From positions 1 through 64,000 of the forward strand of contig NZ_BJNG01000022.1 of NCBI RefSeq assembly GCF_006539565.1: 64,000 nucleotides of DNA, given 5' to 3'. Of the stretch, positions 30,465-37,305 are shown one piece after another (the stretch's first letter is position 1; every line of letters begins with the position of its first letter). Both the position numbers and the translations under genes were made by a program. The stretch comes from Pseudonocardia hydrocarbonoxydans (GTDB lineage Bacteria; Actinomycetota; Actinomycetes; Mycobacteriales; Pseudonocardiaceae). A model generated the notes under the pieces. That model was given only the letters and a program-made list of their open reading frames with translations, was not told the origin of the DNA and did no database searches.

Positions 30465-31126
30465 GTCGCATCCTGATCGCCGAGGACGAGCCGCGGATCT
30501 CCGCGTTCGTCGAGAAGGGCCTGACGGCCAACGGGTTCGTCACCACCGTCGTCGCCGACGGGATCTCGGCCTTCGACTACGCCGTGACCGGGGCCTACGA
30601 CCTGCTGGTCCTCGACATCGGCCTGCCCGGCATGGACGGGTTCGCGGTGCTGCGCAAGCTGCGCTCGGACCGCTGCACGATCCCGGTGATCGTGCTGACC
30701 GCGCGCGACAGCGTGCAGGACACCGTCGCCGGGCTGGAGGGCGGCGCCGACGACTACATGCCCAAGCCCTTCCGGTTCGAGGAGCTGCTGGCCCGCGTGC
30801 GGCTGCGGCTGACCAGCGACCGCTCCGCCGAGCTGACGGTCCTGAGCCACGGCGGCCTGCAGCTCGACCTACGGATGCGGCGCGCGAACGTCGAGGGCCG
30901 CACGGTCGACCTGTCGGCGCGGGAGTTCGCCCTGGCCGAGACGTTCCTGCGGCACGCGGGGCAGGTGCTCTCCCGCGAGCAGCTGCTCTCCCACGTGTGG
31001 GGCTACGACTTCGACCCGGGCTCGAACGTCGTCGACGTCTACGTGCGGTACCTGCGCCGCAAGCTCGGCGCCGAGCGCATCGTCACGGTGCGCGGGATGG
31101 GCTACCGGCTCGACGCGCTGGACTGA
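30461..31126 (+). CDS. OmpR-family response regulator
   Basis: 221 residues from a GTG overlapping the kinase stop. Receiver: AEDEPRISAFVEKGL with acidic pocket, phospho-Asp in LLVLDIGLPGMDGF near residue 51, switch Thr in VIVLTAR, Lys in YMPKPF. The winged-helix DNA-binding domain runs from about residue 125 (VDLSAREFALAETFLRHAGQVLSREQLLSHVWG) to the end. Likely targets include the 11-bp repeats at 28521-28537. Confidence 0.95.
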   Translation: MSRILIAEDEPRISAFVEKGLTANGFVTTVVADGISAFDYAVTGAYDLLVLDIGLPGMDGFAVLRKLRSDRCTIPVIVLTARDSVQDTVAGLEGGADDYMPKPFRFEELLARVRLRLTSDRSAELTVLSHGGLQLDLRMRRANVEGRTVDLSAREFALAETFLRHAGQVLSREQLLSHVWGYDFDPGSNVVDVYVRYLRRKLGAERIVTVRGMGYRLDALD

Positions 31127-31128
31127 TC

Positions 31129-31758
31129 TCAGCCGCAGGCCCCGCCGAGCAGGCCGCCGCAGGACACGCCCAGCGGTTCGGTGACGCGGCCGAGTAGGGA
31201 GTCCGGCTCACGCTCGCGGCTCGGCCCGGCCTCGTCCGGCTCGTCGCGCACCGGCTCGTCGCGCACCGGCTCGTCGCGCACCGGCTCGTCCGGTGTCTCC
31301 GCCTCGACCGGCTCGGGCTCCGGGGCGGGAGCGGGCGCCGGTGCGGCGGGTGCCCGGGCGGCGGGGGTCTCGACGGGTGCGCGCCGCGGCGCGGGCGCGG
31401 CCGGCTCGGCGGGGCGCGCGGGTGCGGCGCGACGGGCGGGCTCGGGAGCGCGCTCGGGCTCCGCGGCGGGCTCGGGAGCGCGCTCGGGCTCCGCGGCGGG
31501 TGCGGGCGGCGCGACGGCGGCGGGCGCCGGGGTCGGCACGACGGCCGGGGGCGCCGGTGCGTCGGGCACCCGCGGGTAGGCGTCGTCGACCGTCGGGCCC
31601 AGGCCCACGCGGGCGATGGTGGCGGCCTCGGCGGCCACCGGGGAGGCGGCCGCGGCCGCCTCGTCCGACAGCCGGACCACGGTCGTGAAGCTGGCGACGA
31701 GTGCCGCCCCGGCCGCAGCCGCGAGCAGCGTCCGCACGGTTCCGTGCACGATCCCCAC
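31129..31758 (-). CDS. secreted Pro/Ala-rich low-complexity protein
   Basis: 209 residues. The N-terminal segment (VRTLLAAAAGAALVASFTTVV) is a signal peptide or anchor. The central region is Pro/Ala/Glu-rich with two copies of a 10-residue PAAEPERAPE-type unit and three RDEPV units. The end is a short non-repetitive tail with two Cys in VSCGGLLGGACG. It ends 2 nt from the convergent response regulator. Coding is supported by the signal peptide, the ordered tail and frame-preserving repeats. Function unknown; a wall-spanning spacer is plausible. Confidence 0.6.
   Translation of the reverse strand: MGIVHGTVRTLLAAAAGAALVASFTTVVRLSDEAAAAASPVAAEAATIARVGLGPTVDDAYPRVPDAPAPPAVVPTPAPAAVAPPAPAAEPERAPEPAAEPERAPEPARRAAPARPAEPAAPAPRRAPVETPAARAPAAPAPAPAPEPEPVEAETPDEPVRDEPVRDEPVRDEPDEAGPSREREPDSLLGRVTEPLGVSCGGLLGGACG
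31237..31290. repeat. 15-bp tandem repeat (3.6 copies)
   Basis: CGGCTCGTCGCGCAC repeats at 31237, 31252 and 31267, then a partial copy. It encodes the RDEPV units of the minus-strand protein and keeps its frame. Confidence 0.85.
31441..31500. repeat. 30-bp tandem duplication
   Basis: Bases 31441-31470 and 31471-31500 are identical (starting CTCGGGAGCGCGCTCGGG). The unit encodes ten residues and keeps the frame of the Pro/Ala-rich gene. Confidence 0.9.
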
Positions 31759-31882
31759 CCCTCGTCACCGGTCGGCGACGTCGTATGCGTGATCTGGCCG
31801 CCGTCCGTACCGCCGAACGGCCCAACGGGTCGACCCGTGGCCCGCCGGACCGGCGGGCGGGGGGCGCCCGGCCGGCGGCGAC

Positions 31883-31888
31883 TACCCT
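31883..31888 (+). promoter_or_regulatory. -10 hexamer of ychF
   Basis: TACCCT predicts a transcription start about 2 nt before the GTG at 31897, so the message would be essentially leaderless. Confidence 0.35.
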
Positions 31889-31896
31889 CGTCCCTC

Positions 31897-32970
31897 GTGT
31901 CTCTCACCCTCGGCATCGTCGGCCTGCCCAACGTCGGCAAGTCGACGCTGTTCAACGCGTTGACGAACAACGACGTGCTCGCCGCGAACTACCCGTTCGC
32001 CACGATCGAGCCCAACGTCGGCGTCGTCCCGCTGCCCGATCCGCGCCTCGACGAGCTGGCGAAGATCCACAACTCGGCGAAGACCGTGCCGGCGGTGGTG
32101 TCGTTCGTCGACATCGCCGGGATCGTCAAGGGCGCCTCCGAGGGCGCCGGGCTGGGCAACAAGTTCCTGGCCAACATCCGCGAGTCCGACGCGATCTGCC
32201 AGGTCGTCCGCGTGTTCGACGACCCGGACGTGATCCACGTCGACGACCGCATCGACCCGGCGTCGGACATCGAGACGATCTCCACCGAGCTGATCCTCGC
32301 CGACCTGCAGACGCTGGAGAAGGCCGTCCCGCGCCTGACCAAGGAGGCGCGGATGCAGAAGGACCGCCGCCCCGTGCTGGAGGCCGCGGAGCAGGCGGTC
32401 TCGCTGCTGAACGGGGGGACCACCCCGTTCGCGGCCGGCGTCGACCCCGAGCCGCTGCGCGAGCTGACGCTGCTCACGACCAAGCCGTTCCTCTACGTCT
32501 TCAACGCCGACGAGGGCGTGCTCACCGACGACGCGAAGCGCAAGGAGCTCGCCGAGCTGGTGGCCCCGGCCGACGCGGTGTTCCTCGACGCCAAGGTCGA
32601 GTCGGAGCTCCTGGAGCTCGACGAGGAGTCCTCGCGCGAGCTGCTGGAGTCGATCGGGCAGTCCGAGCCCGGCCTCTACTCCCTGGCCCGCGCGGGCTTC
32701 CACACCCTGGGCCTGCAGACCTACCTCACCGCCGGGCCGAAGGAGGCCCGCGCCTGGACGATCCCGCAGGGCGCCACCGCCCCCCAGGCCGCGGGCGTGA
32801 TCCACACCGACTTCGAGCGCGGCTTCATCAAGGCCGAGATCGTGTCCTACGACGACCTGATCGCGGCCGGCTCGATGGCCGCGGCCAAGGCGGCGGGAAA
32901 GATGCGGATGGAGGGCAAGGACTACGTCATGCAGGACGGTGACGTGGTGGAGTTCCGGTTCAACGTCTGA
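31897..32970 (+). CDS. ychF: YchF/Ola1-family P-loop NTPase
   Basis: 357 residues from the GTG at 31897. G1 is GLPNVGKSTLFNALT, G3 is DIAGIVKGAS, and the G4 position reads FNADE instead of NKxD, the substitution that gives YchF its ATP preference. A coiled-coil insertion and a C-terminal TGS domain (about residues 275-357) follow, ending EFRFNV. YchF binds ribosomes and acts in stress and translation control. Its last codons lie inside a 32-bp sequence repeated at 34972-35003, the probable attachment site of an integrative element; the ORF is intact. Confidence 0.95.
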   Translation: MSLTLGIVGLPNVGKSTLFNALTNNDVLAANYPFATIEPNVGVVPLPDPRLDELAKIHNSAKTVPAVVSFVDIAGIVKGASEGAGLGNKFLANIRESDAICQVVRVFDDPDVIHVDDRIDPASDIETISTELILADLQTLEKAVPRLTKEARMQKDRRPVLEAAEQAVSLLNGGTTPFAAGVDPEPLRELTLLTTKPFLYVFNADEGVLTDDAKRKELAELVAPADAVFLDAKVESELLELDEESSRELLESIGQSEPGLYSLARAGFHTLGLQTYLTAGPKEARAWTIPQGATAPQAAGVIHTDFERGFIKAEIVSYDDLIAAGSMAAAKAAGKMRMEGKDYVMQDGDVVEFRFNV

Positions 32971-32983
32971 CCGGGGCCCGTTC
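32952..32983. repeat. left attachment-site copy (att, 32 bp) in the 3' end of ychF
   Basis: The 32 bp starting GTTCCGGTTCAACGTCTGAC recur at 34972-35003 with one mismatch (32973 G versus 34993 A). The repeat covers the last six ychF codons, the stop and 13 nt beyond. A direct repeat of a gene's 3' end next to a recombinase fragment is the classic att arrangement. Confidence 0.75.
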
Positions 32984-33033
32984 GTCCAGGTCAGCTGCCT
33001 ACGCGGCGTCGTCGTTCGTCAGTGGTTCGTCAG
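32980..33033. repeat. left arm-type repeats of the element
   Basis: GTTCGTCCAGGTCAG (32980-32994) is followed by two GTTCGTCAG 9-mers at 33014 and 33025, 11 bp apart. The same set occurs at the other end (34847-34924). One helical turn between 9-mers suits recombinase arm-binding domains. The 9-mers overlap the last integrase codons. Confidence 0.5.
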
Positions 33034-33319
33034 TACGTCCCAGAACTTCGGCGAGCATCGCCGCCGCGCCGGCCCGCGTCCGGTCCTCGGCGGTGGGCCA
33101 GAGGTGCGCGTAGGTGTTGAGGGTGACAGTCGGCGAGGAGCGCCCGAGCGCCCGTTGCACGGTCACTACGTCGCAACTGGCCGCGATCAGCCCTGAGGCG
33201 TACAAGTGCCGGAGGTCGTGCAGCTTGGCCGTCGGCAGCGTGGCGTCGCGGCGGGTCTTGCGACAGTAGAGGTGGGGCGCGAGACGGCCGGCCCGAGCCG
33301 CCACGTCACGCACATGCAC
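32999..33319 (-). pseudogene. C-terminal fragment of a tyrosine site-specific recombinase
   Basis: 106 codons open. From about codon 27 on it is a clear phage-type integrase C-terminus: LHDLRHLYASGLIAA (His-x-x-Arg of the active site), VVTVQRALGRSSPTVTLNTYAHLWP (the Tyr of NTYAH is the nucleophile). The family third His normally in LGHSS is Arg here. The N-terminal arm-binding and core-binding domains and the first catalytic Arg are absent, and upstream sequence does not restore them. The stop is 16 nt inside the left att copy's edge, the usual place for an integrase gene. Confidence 0.75.
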
Positions 33320-33337
33320 CGACGGGGCAACGCATCG

Positions 33338-33515
33338 CTCAGAACTGCTTGGCCGTCGCCTCGGCTCGCTCCACCAGCTGCATCATGCGTACGGACGCAG
33401 GATTGGTCGCGACCGGCTTCAGTCGATGACGCCTGAGGTAGACGCTCCTATCGGCGCACCTCAGGACACGTCCGACGCACCCATCGGCTGCGGTGTTCAG
33501 AGTTTGGTTCCCTTT
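33338..33515 (-). pseudogene. unidentified gene fragment
   Basis: The minus frame ending at the TGA at 33338-33340 reads like protein in its last 40 codons (CADRSVYLRRHRLKPVATNP, then VRMMQLVERAEATAKQF). A stop precedes it at 33516-33518 and no usable start or ribosome-binding site covers the coding-like part. Probably the 3' end of a deleted gene. Family not recognised. Confidence 0.35.
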
Positions 33516-33569
33516 TCAAAGCGCTGCCCTGCGGGCGGCGCGCGACTGCTGGTAGCTGTGCCGCGAGCA

Positions 33570-34016
33570 TCAGGGCGCTAGCTGATGCCCAATGACCTGG
33601 AAGGACTCTGCGGCTGTGTCGCCAGCGACTGAGGCTCGCCACTCATACCGGCCGGGGGGCAAGGGCAGCGGAGCCACGTTCAGCGCGAAGACCGCGCTCA
33701 GCGGACTACCGTGGGAGACGCCCGGCGGCCGCCCGACCTCCAGCACCGCCTCCCCGCGAATGAGCTGCGCTTCGCCCTCGCCAGGGATCTCGACCGACCT
33801 GCCATCGCTGTCCAGCAGCTCGATCAGCACCGGCAACTTCTCGTTAGCCCGGTCCCAAGGGACCTGAACCATAAGGGCGACGGCGTGAGGCGATGTCGGA
33901 GTACCGATCATCGTCCAGCCAGCACCCAGCATGTGAAGTTTCCCGCTGGCCGAATCTGCCTGCGCGGCATCACAAAGAATGATCTTAAACTCGATCCGCG
34001 GCTTAGTCAGGGGCAC
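33570..34016 (-). CDS. DUF6941-like protein
   Basis: 148 residues from a GTG at 34016, with GGAG 7-8 nt upstream. The sequence (IEFKIILCDAAQADSASGKL, then HMLGAGWTMIG and LPPGRYEWRASVAGD) fits the DUF6941 type, a small beta-sandwich protein of unknown function found widely in actinobacteria. It overlaps the preceding small gene by 10 nt. Cargo of the decayed element. Codons are less GC-rich at the third position than in chromosomal neighbours. Confidence 0.65.
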   Translation of the reverse strand: MPLTKPRIEFKIILCDAAQADSASGKLHMLGAGWTMIGTPTSPHAVALMVQVPWDRANEKLPVLIELLDSDGRSVEIPGEGEAQLIRGEAVLEVGRPPGVSHGSPLSAVFALNVAPLPLPPGRYEWRASVAGDTAAESFQVIGHQLAP

Positions 34017-34201
34017 GCGGCTGCTCCAAGCGTCGCAGGCTCAGCGGCTTGTTCCCATCGACCCGTTGATGGGGATGGCCCGAGGTACAGCGTTACTCCA
34101 CGCGTGGCGGGGTTGCGAGTGATGAAGTCTGGCTCTCTGTGACGGATCGCTCGGATCGCCTCGATGGGCTCATCGTCCTCGTAGAAGTCGTCGTCGTTCA
34201 T
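34007..34201 (-). CDS. small acidic protein, candidate antitoxin
   Basis: 64 residues from the ATG at 34201, which has a strong AGGAGGGAGG site 6 nt upstream. The acidic N-terminus MNDDDFYEDDEPIEAIRAI is followed by TRNPATRGVTLYLG. Similar short D/E-rich proteins with a DEPxE...RG pattern accompany small toxin-like genes in actinobacteria. It starts 14 nt after the BrnT-like gene and overlaps the next gene by 10 nt. An antitoxin role is inferred from size, acidity and position only. Confidence 0.5.
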   Translation of the reverse strand: MNDDDFYEDDEPIEAIRAIRHREPDFITRNPATRGVTLYLGPSPSTGRWEQAAEPATLGAAACP

Positions 34202-34215
34202 CTGGTACCTCCCTC

Positions 34216-34482
34216 CTAGTCCACGAAGTAGACGCTTCCCAGGTTCCAAGCATCCCCCATCGGATGCTGGCGCGGGTAGAGCACAACGGTGGCTTCTTGG
34301 TTTCTGATGGTGACGTCGATGACTGCTCGTCGTCCGCGCTCCGGGTGATCGTCCCAGCGACCGGGCAGACCTGCTACGCAGACGACGGCATCACGCACCT
34401 CGACAGGGCGGATATGGTGCCGCTGCCAGATCTTCTGAGCGACCCGGTCGCTGATGGCCAAGTCCGCGACCCAGACGCTCCA
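34216..34482 (-). CDS. BrnT/DUF4258-like small protein, candidate toxin
   Basis: 88 residues from the GTG at 34482, with GAGGGAG 11 nt upstream; a TTG at 34545 would add 21 residues. The helix ISDRVAQKIWQRHHIRPVEVRDAVV, then Arg-rich strands (WDDHPERGRRAVIDVTI) and TVVLYP...LGSVYF follow the order of BrnT/DUF4258 toxins (helix with KI..H, RW..., VVYT, ISA). Toxin-before-antitoxin order also matches BrnTA. No direct proof of activity; the family match is at fold-pattern level. Confidence 0.5.
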   Translation of the reverse strand, partial: WSVWVADLAISDRVAQKIWQRHHIRPVEVRDAVVCVAGLPGRWDDHPERGRRAVIDVTIRNQEATVVLYPRQHPMGDAWNLGSVYFVD

Positions 34483-34669
34483 CACCTGCTGACAGACTCC
34501 CTCAACTGTGCTCGGAGGCGTCCGACGGAAGTCGGTGCGTATCAAGATCGTACAGCGGGCACCAACCTCATCACACTACGTCAGCTCGCCCAATTGTCCT
34601 CGCCGGACAGACAGGTCTCCGGGATGGCCAAGTTCCATGGCACCCGCACGCGATTGGGGCGGACACGGA

Positions 34670-34810
34670 TGCGGCATCCCGTCGACGTCCCCGAGGGGCA
34701 CCACACGGCGTCCCGGGCGCATGCTTGGCAACGCGCGGTCGCGGTCGGGCAGGCTGGCTGCGCCCGGGACACCGTGCGGTCGGGCTGCGCCAGGTCGACG
34801 GGATGCCGCA
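34670..34810. repeat. 141-nt imperfect inverted repeat
   Basis: TGCGGCATCCCGTCGAC (34670-34686) is perfectly complementary to 34794-34810. After a symmetrical internal bulge of about 13 nt, a second helix pairs 34703-34724 region bases (CACACGG, GTCCCGGGCGCA) with 34756-34777 at equal register. The arms are ungapped with a loop of about 35 nt. It sits in the gene-free right part (34546-35003) of the element. It could be a MITE, a small RNA or a structural site. Confidence 0.6.
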
Positions 34811-34846
34811 CGAGCCCGTAGTGGGTGCAAGATCAGAGGTCCGGCC

Positions 34847-34924
34847 GTTCGTCATTCGTTCGTCAGGACGCCCATCGGCAGCGGGGAACAGCGACAATCA
34901 CCGACCAGCGTTCGTGCAGGTCAG
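34847..34924. repeat. right arm-type repeats of the element
   Basis: GTTCGTCAT (34847) and GTTCGTCAG (34858) are 11 bp apart; GTTCGTGCAGGTCAG follows at 34910-34924. They match the left-end set at 32980-33033 in the same orientation. In the excised circle the order would be 9-mer pair, 15-mer, core, 15-mer, 9-mer pair. Confidence 0.5.
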
Positions 34925-34971
34925 TACCAGTGTCGGGGGAGTAGTGGCAGGTCGGCGCGATCTGGCGATCC

Positions 34972-35003
34972 GTTCCGGTTCAACGTCTGACCAGGGCCCG
35001 TTC
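34972..35003. repeat. right attachment-site copy (att, 32 bp)
   Basis: Repeats the 3' end of ychF, stop included, with 31 of 32 identical bases. It defines the right edge of the element, 8 nt from the acetyltransferase stop. See the left copy at 32952-32983. Confidence 0.75.
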
Positions 35004-35011
35004 CGGACCGT

Positions 35012-35575
35012 TCAGATCTCCCGGACGACGCGTGCCGGGTTGCCGACCGCGAGGACCTGTGCCGGGACGTCCCGGGTGACCACGCTGCCCGCTCCGACCA
35101 CGGCGTTCTCCCCGATCGTCACGCCGGGGCAGACGATCACGCCGCCCCCCAGCCACGCGTTCGACCCGACGACGATCGGCAGGGGGCGTTCCCAGCCGGC
35201 GCGGCGGCGCTCGTGATCCTCCACGGGGTGCGTGGCCGTGAGCAGCTGAACCCGTGGGCCGATCCGCACGTCCTCGCCGATCTCGATGACGGCGTCGTCC
35301 ATGAACAGCCCGTCGTGGTTGACGAAGCTCCGGGCGCCGAGCGTGATCTGTGAGCCGTAGCTGCACTGGAACCGGGGCATGACGACCGCCTCGTGACCGA
35401 GCCCCGCGACCAGCCGGCCCAGGAGCAGGCGCCGCTGCTCGTCGTCGTCGGCCTGCGTCGCGTTGAACCGGTCGAGGATCCGCAGGCACCGGAGACGGGC
35501 TTCCTGCAGGTCGGGCTCGTCGAGGTACCACTCGTTGCGCAGCATGCGCGCCATCTGTTCGCCCACGGCGCCCAT
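35012..35575 (-). CDS. maltose/galactoside O-acetyltransferase-like left-handed beta-helix protein
   Basis: 187 residues from the ATG at 35575 (MGAVGEQMARMLRNEWY); an ATG at 35554 is possible. The N-terminal Mac domain has RMLRNEWYLDEPDL and RFNATQADDDEQRR. Hexapeptide repeats follow from about residue 75, with the acetyl-CoA site LTATHPVEDHERR holding the catalytic His near residue 112, then GGGVIVCPGVTIGENAVVGAGSVVTRD. It acetylates a sugar or similar hydroxyl acceptor. A chromosomal gene just outside the element. Confidence 0.9.
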   Translation of the reverse strand: MGAVGEQMARMLRNEWYLDEPDLQEARLRCLRILDRFNATQADDDEQRRLLLGRLVAGLGHEAVVMPRFQCSYGSQITLGARSFVNHDGLFMDDAVIEIGEDVRIGPRVQLLTATHPVEDHERRRAGWERPLPIVVGSNAWLGGGVIVCPGVTIGENAVVGAGSVVTRDVPAQVLAVGNPARVVREI

Positions 35576-35690
35576 CCTGGCGTGCGCCCGGTCGACGCCT
35601 GATCTCCGGAGGTGGCGAGGGCGGTGCGGTCGTCCGTAACGGACATCCGCGGGGGCACGAAGACTCTGCCAGCGTGCCGAAGGGGGAGAA

Positions 35691-36323
35691 GTGGGCCGAA
35701 GGATCGGGGGAGCCGGCGGCGGCAGCGACAAGGGCGGAGGCGCGGGCACCTTCCTTCTCGCCGCGTTGCTGGCCATCGCCGTCGGGTCGGGTGGCACGTC
35801 CGCCCTGGGGATCGGATCGGCCGGCGGAGGAACGTCGGCATCCTCAGGCGCCCGTGGGCAGCCCAACGTCAGTAGCCGTCAGTCCCAGGCTGCCGAGGCT
35901 CGCATCGTCGCCCGCGGTGTGCAGGTGCGAGCGCGGGCGACGGACGACTCGACGAACTGTGCCGCTCACGCGTACGGGCAGGTCAAGGAGTACCTGCTCG
36001 AGCATCCCTGCGTCGGGATGCATCGTGCGTCGTTCGAATTGCGCGACGGTCGGGGTGACGTCGTCCTCGTCGCGGTGTCCTGGGTCGACATGGGCGACGA
36101 GTCGACAGCGCGCGAGTTCCACCGCCTGGTCGACGGCTCCGGCACCGGCAACATCACGGAGCTGTCCCGGGAGCGAGGGCGCTACAGGTCGGTCAGGTTC
36201 ACCGGCGACATCTACGAGTCGCGCCGGGAGGAGACGGTCGTGTCGAACGCGCAGGCGCAACCGGTCGGCCGGGGGGCGACGGGTCTCGCGTTGACGTCGA
36301 TCGTGACGAACGCTCTTCGCTGA
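35691..36323 (+). CDS. membrane-anchored hypothetical protein
   Basis: 210 residues from the GTG at 35691, with GGGGGAG just upstream. A hydrophobic segment at about residues 20-40 (TFLLAALLAIAVGSGGTSAL) follows a Gly-rich start. The outer part has two Cys (NCAAHAYGQVKEYLLEHPC), then a mixed alpha/beta domain (VLVAVSWVDMGDESTAREF). Domain not recognised. It is divergent from the acetyltransferase and converges on the RCC1-like gene; the 106 nt between 36324 and 36429 hold nothing recognisable. Confidence 0.7.
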   Translation: MGRRIGGAGGGSDKGGGAGTFLLAALLAIAVGSGGTSALGIGSAGGGTSASSGARGQPNVSSRQSQAAEARIVARGVQVRARATDDSTNCAAHAYGQVKEYLLEHPCVGMHRASFELRDGRGDVVLVAVSWVDMGDESTAREFHRLVDGSGTGNITELSRERGRYRSVRFTGDIYESRREETVVSNAQAQPVGRGATGLALTSIVTNALR

Positions 36324-36429
36324 CGGGCACAGGATAAGGACCGGATGGAGTGGGGCAGGGCGTCACGTCGCGAAAGCGTTCACGCAGATCGGACCATGTG
36401 CGAATGCGACCGTCGCAGGCCGCCACCGT

Positions 36430-37260
36430 TCAGGTCCGGATCCCGCGCCACCCGTGCACCTCGCACCGACCGTCCGCGTTGCTCCCCACGGCGGCGACCG
36501 TGCCATCCGCCCGCACCCCGAGGGTGTGGGACGAGCCGGCCGCCACGGCGACGATGTGCCGCCAGGCCCCGACGTCGCACTGTCCGTGGCCGTTGTCGCC
36601 GGCGGCCAGAACGGCCCCGTCCGCGCGGAGGCCCACGACGTGGTGGCTGCCGGCCGAGACCGCGACGACGTCCCGCCACCGCGAGACGCCGGGTGCCGGA
36701 CCGCCGGGCGTCGAGACGACGGTGCCGTCCGCTCGCAGGCCGACGGTGTACAGCGAGCCGGCGGCCACCGCCACGAGGTCCCGCCAGTCGTCGACCCGGC
36801 ACTGGCCGCGCCGGTCGTTCCCCGTGGCGAGCGCGGTCCCGTCCGCCCGGAGACCGACGGAGTGCCAGTCACCGCAGGCGACGACCCGGATCCCGCGCCA
36901 GTGCGCGACGTCGCACCGGCCCTCGGCGTCGCGGCCGGCGGCCGCCACGGTCCCGTCCGCGAGCACCCCGAGGGTCCGGCGCCACCCGGCCGCCACGGCG
37001 GAGACGCCCCGCCACCCGTGCACCTCGCACTGGCCGTCCCCGTTCCAGCCGGTCGCCACGACGGTCCCGTCCCGGCGCAGCCCCACCGTGTGCGCCCGAC
37101 CGGTGTTGGCCGCGGTGTGCACGTTCCCGACGGCCACGGCGACGATGTCCGTCCACGCGCCGACGTCGCACTCGCCGGCCCGGCCGTCCCCGGCGACCAC
37201 GACCGTGCCCTCCGCCCGGCACCCGACCGAGTGGCGCCGACCGGCCGCGACCACCGCCAT
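36430..37260 (-). CDS. RCC1-like repeat beta-propeller protein
   Basis: 276 residues from the ATG at 37260, with GGAGGG 4 nt upstream; a GTG at 37290 would add ten residues. Nearly the whole protein is about seven repeats of 38-45 residues following IVAVAAGxxHTxGLRADGTVxAxGxNxxGQC, each ending in xxWRD. That is the RCC1 blade pattern, predicting a seven-bladed propeller. No signal peptide, so probably cytoplasmic and for protein binding. The last unit stops early at WRGIRT. Partner unknown. Confidence 0.85.
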   Translation of the reverse strand: MAVVAAGRRHSVGCRAEGTVVVAGDGRAGECDVGAWTDIVAVAVGNVHTAANTGRAHTVGLRRDGTVVATGWNGDGQCEVHGWRGVSAVAAGWRRTLGVLADGTVAAAGRDAEGRCDVAHWRGIRVVACGDWHSVGLRADGTALATGNDRRGQCRVDDWRDLVAVAAGSLYTVGLRADGTVVSTPGGPAPGVSRWRDVVAVSAGSHHVVGLRADGAVLAAGDNGHGQCDVGAWRHIVAVAAGSSHTLGVRADGTVAAVGSNADGRCEVHGWRGIRT

Positions 37261-37305
37261 CGTCCCTCCGTGGATCGTCGGTCCGGCCACGCCGGCGATC
37301 GCCGG

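Larger units (their letters stand above)
32952..35003. mobile_element. decayed integrative element at the 3' end of ychF
   Basis: About 2.02 kb lies between the 32-bp att copies. It holds, from left to right, a tyrosine recombinase C-terminus (minus), an unidentified gene fragment, a three-gene minus-strand operon, a 141-nt inverted repeat and recombinase-arm-like repeats. Codon use is clearly less GC-biased than in the flanking genes. The recombinase lacks its N-terminal two thirds, so the element should no longer move by itself. The right boundary lies 9 nt from the stop of the acetyltransferase gene, which would otherwise converge closely on ychF. Confidence 0.7.

Noticed and set aside
31237..31500. 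Tandem repeats as a CRISPR-like array
   Set aside because: Units are contiguous without spacers and preserve the reading frame of a secreted low-complexity protein.
33448..33642. 64-codon minus-strand frame in the element
   Set aside because: Arg/Ser-rich with no family pattern; overlaps the better fragment in another frame and the DUF6941 gene.
34508..34990. Plus-strand frame in the element that ends with the duplicated ychF tail FRFNV
   Set aside because: It enters the right att copy by chance frame. The upstream part is low-complexity Arg/Pro/Ser, runs through the inverted repeat, and has no ribosome-binding site.
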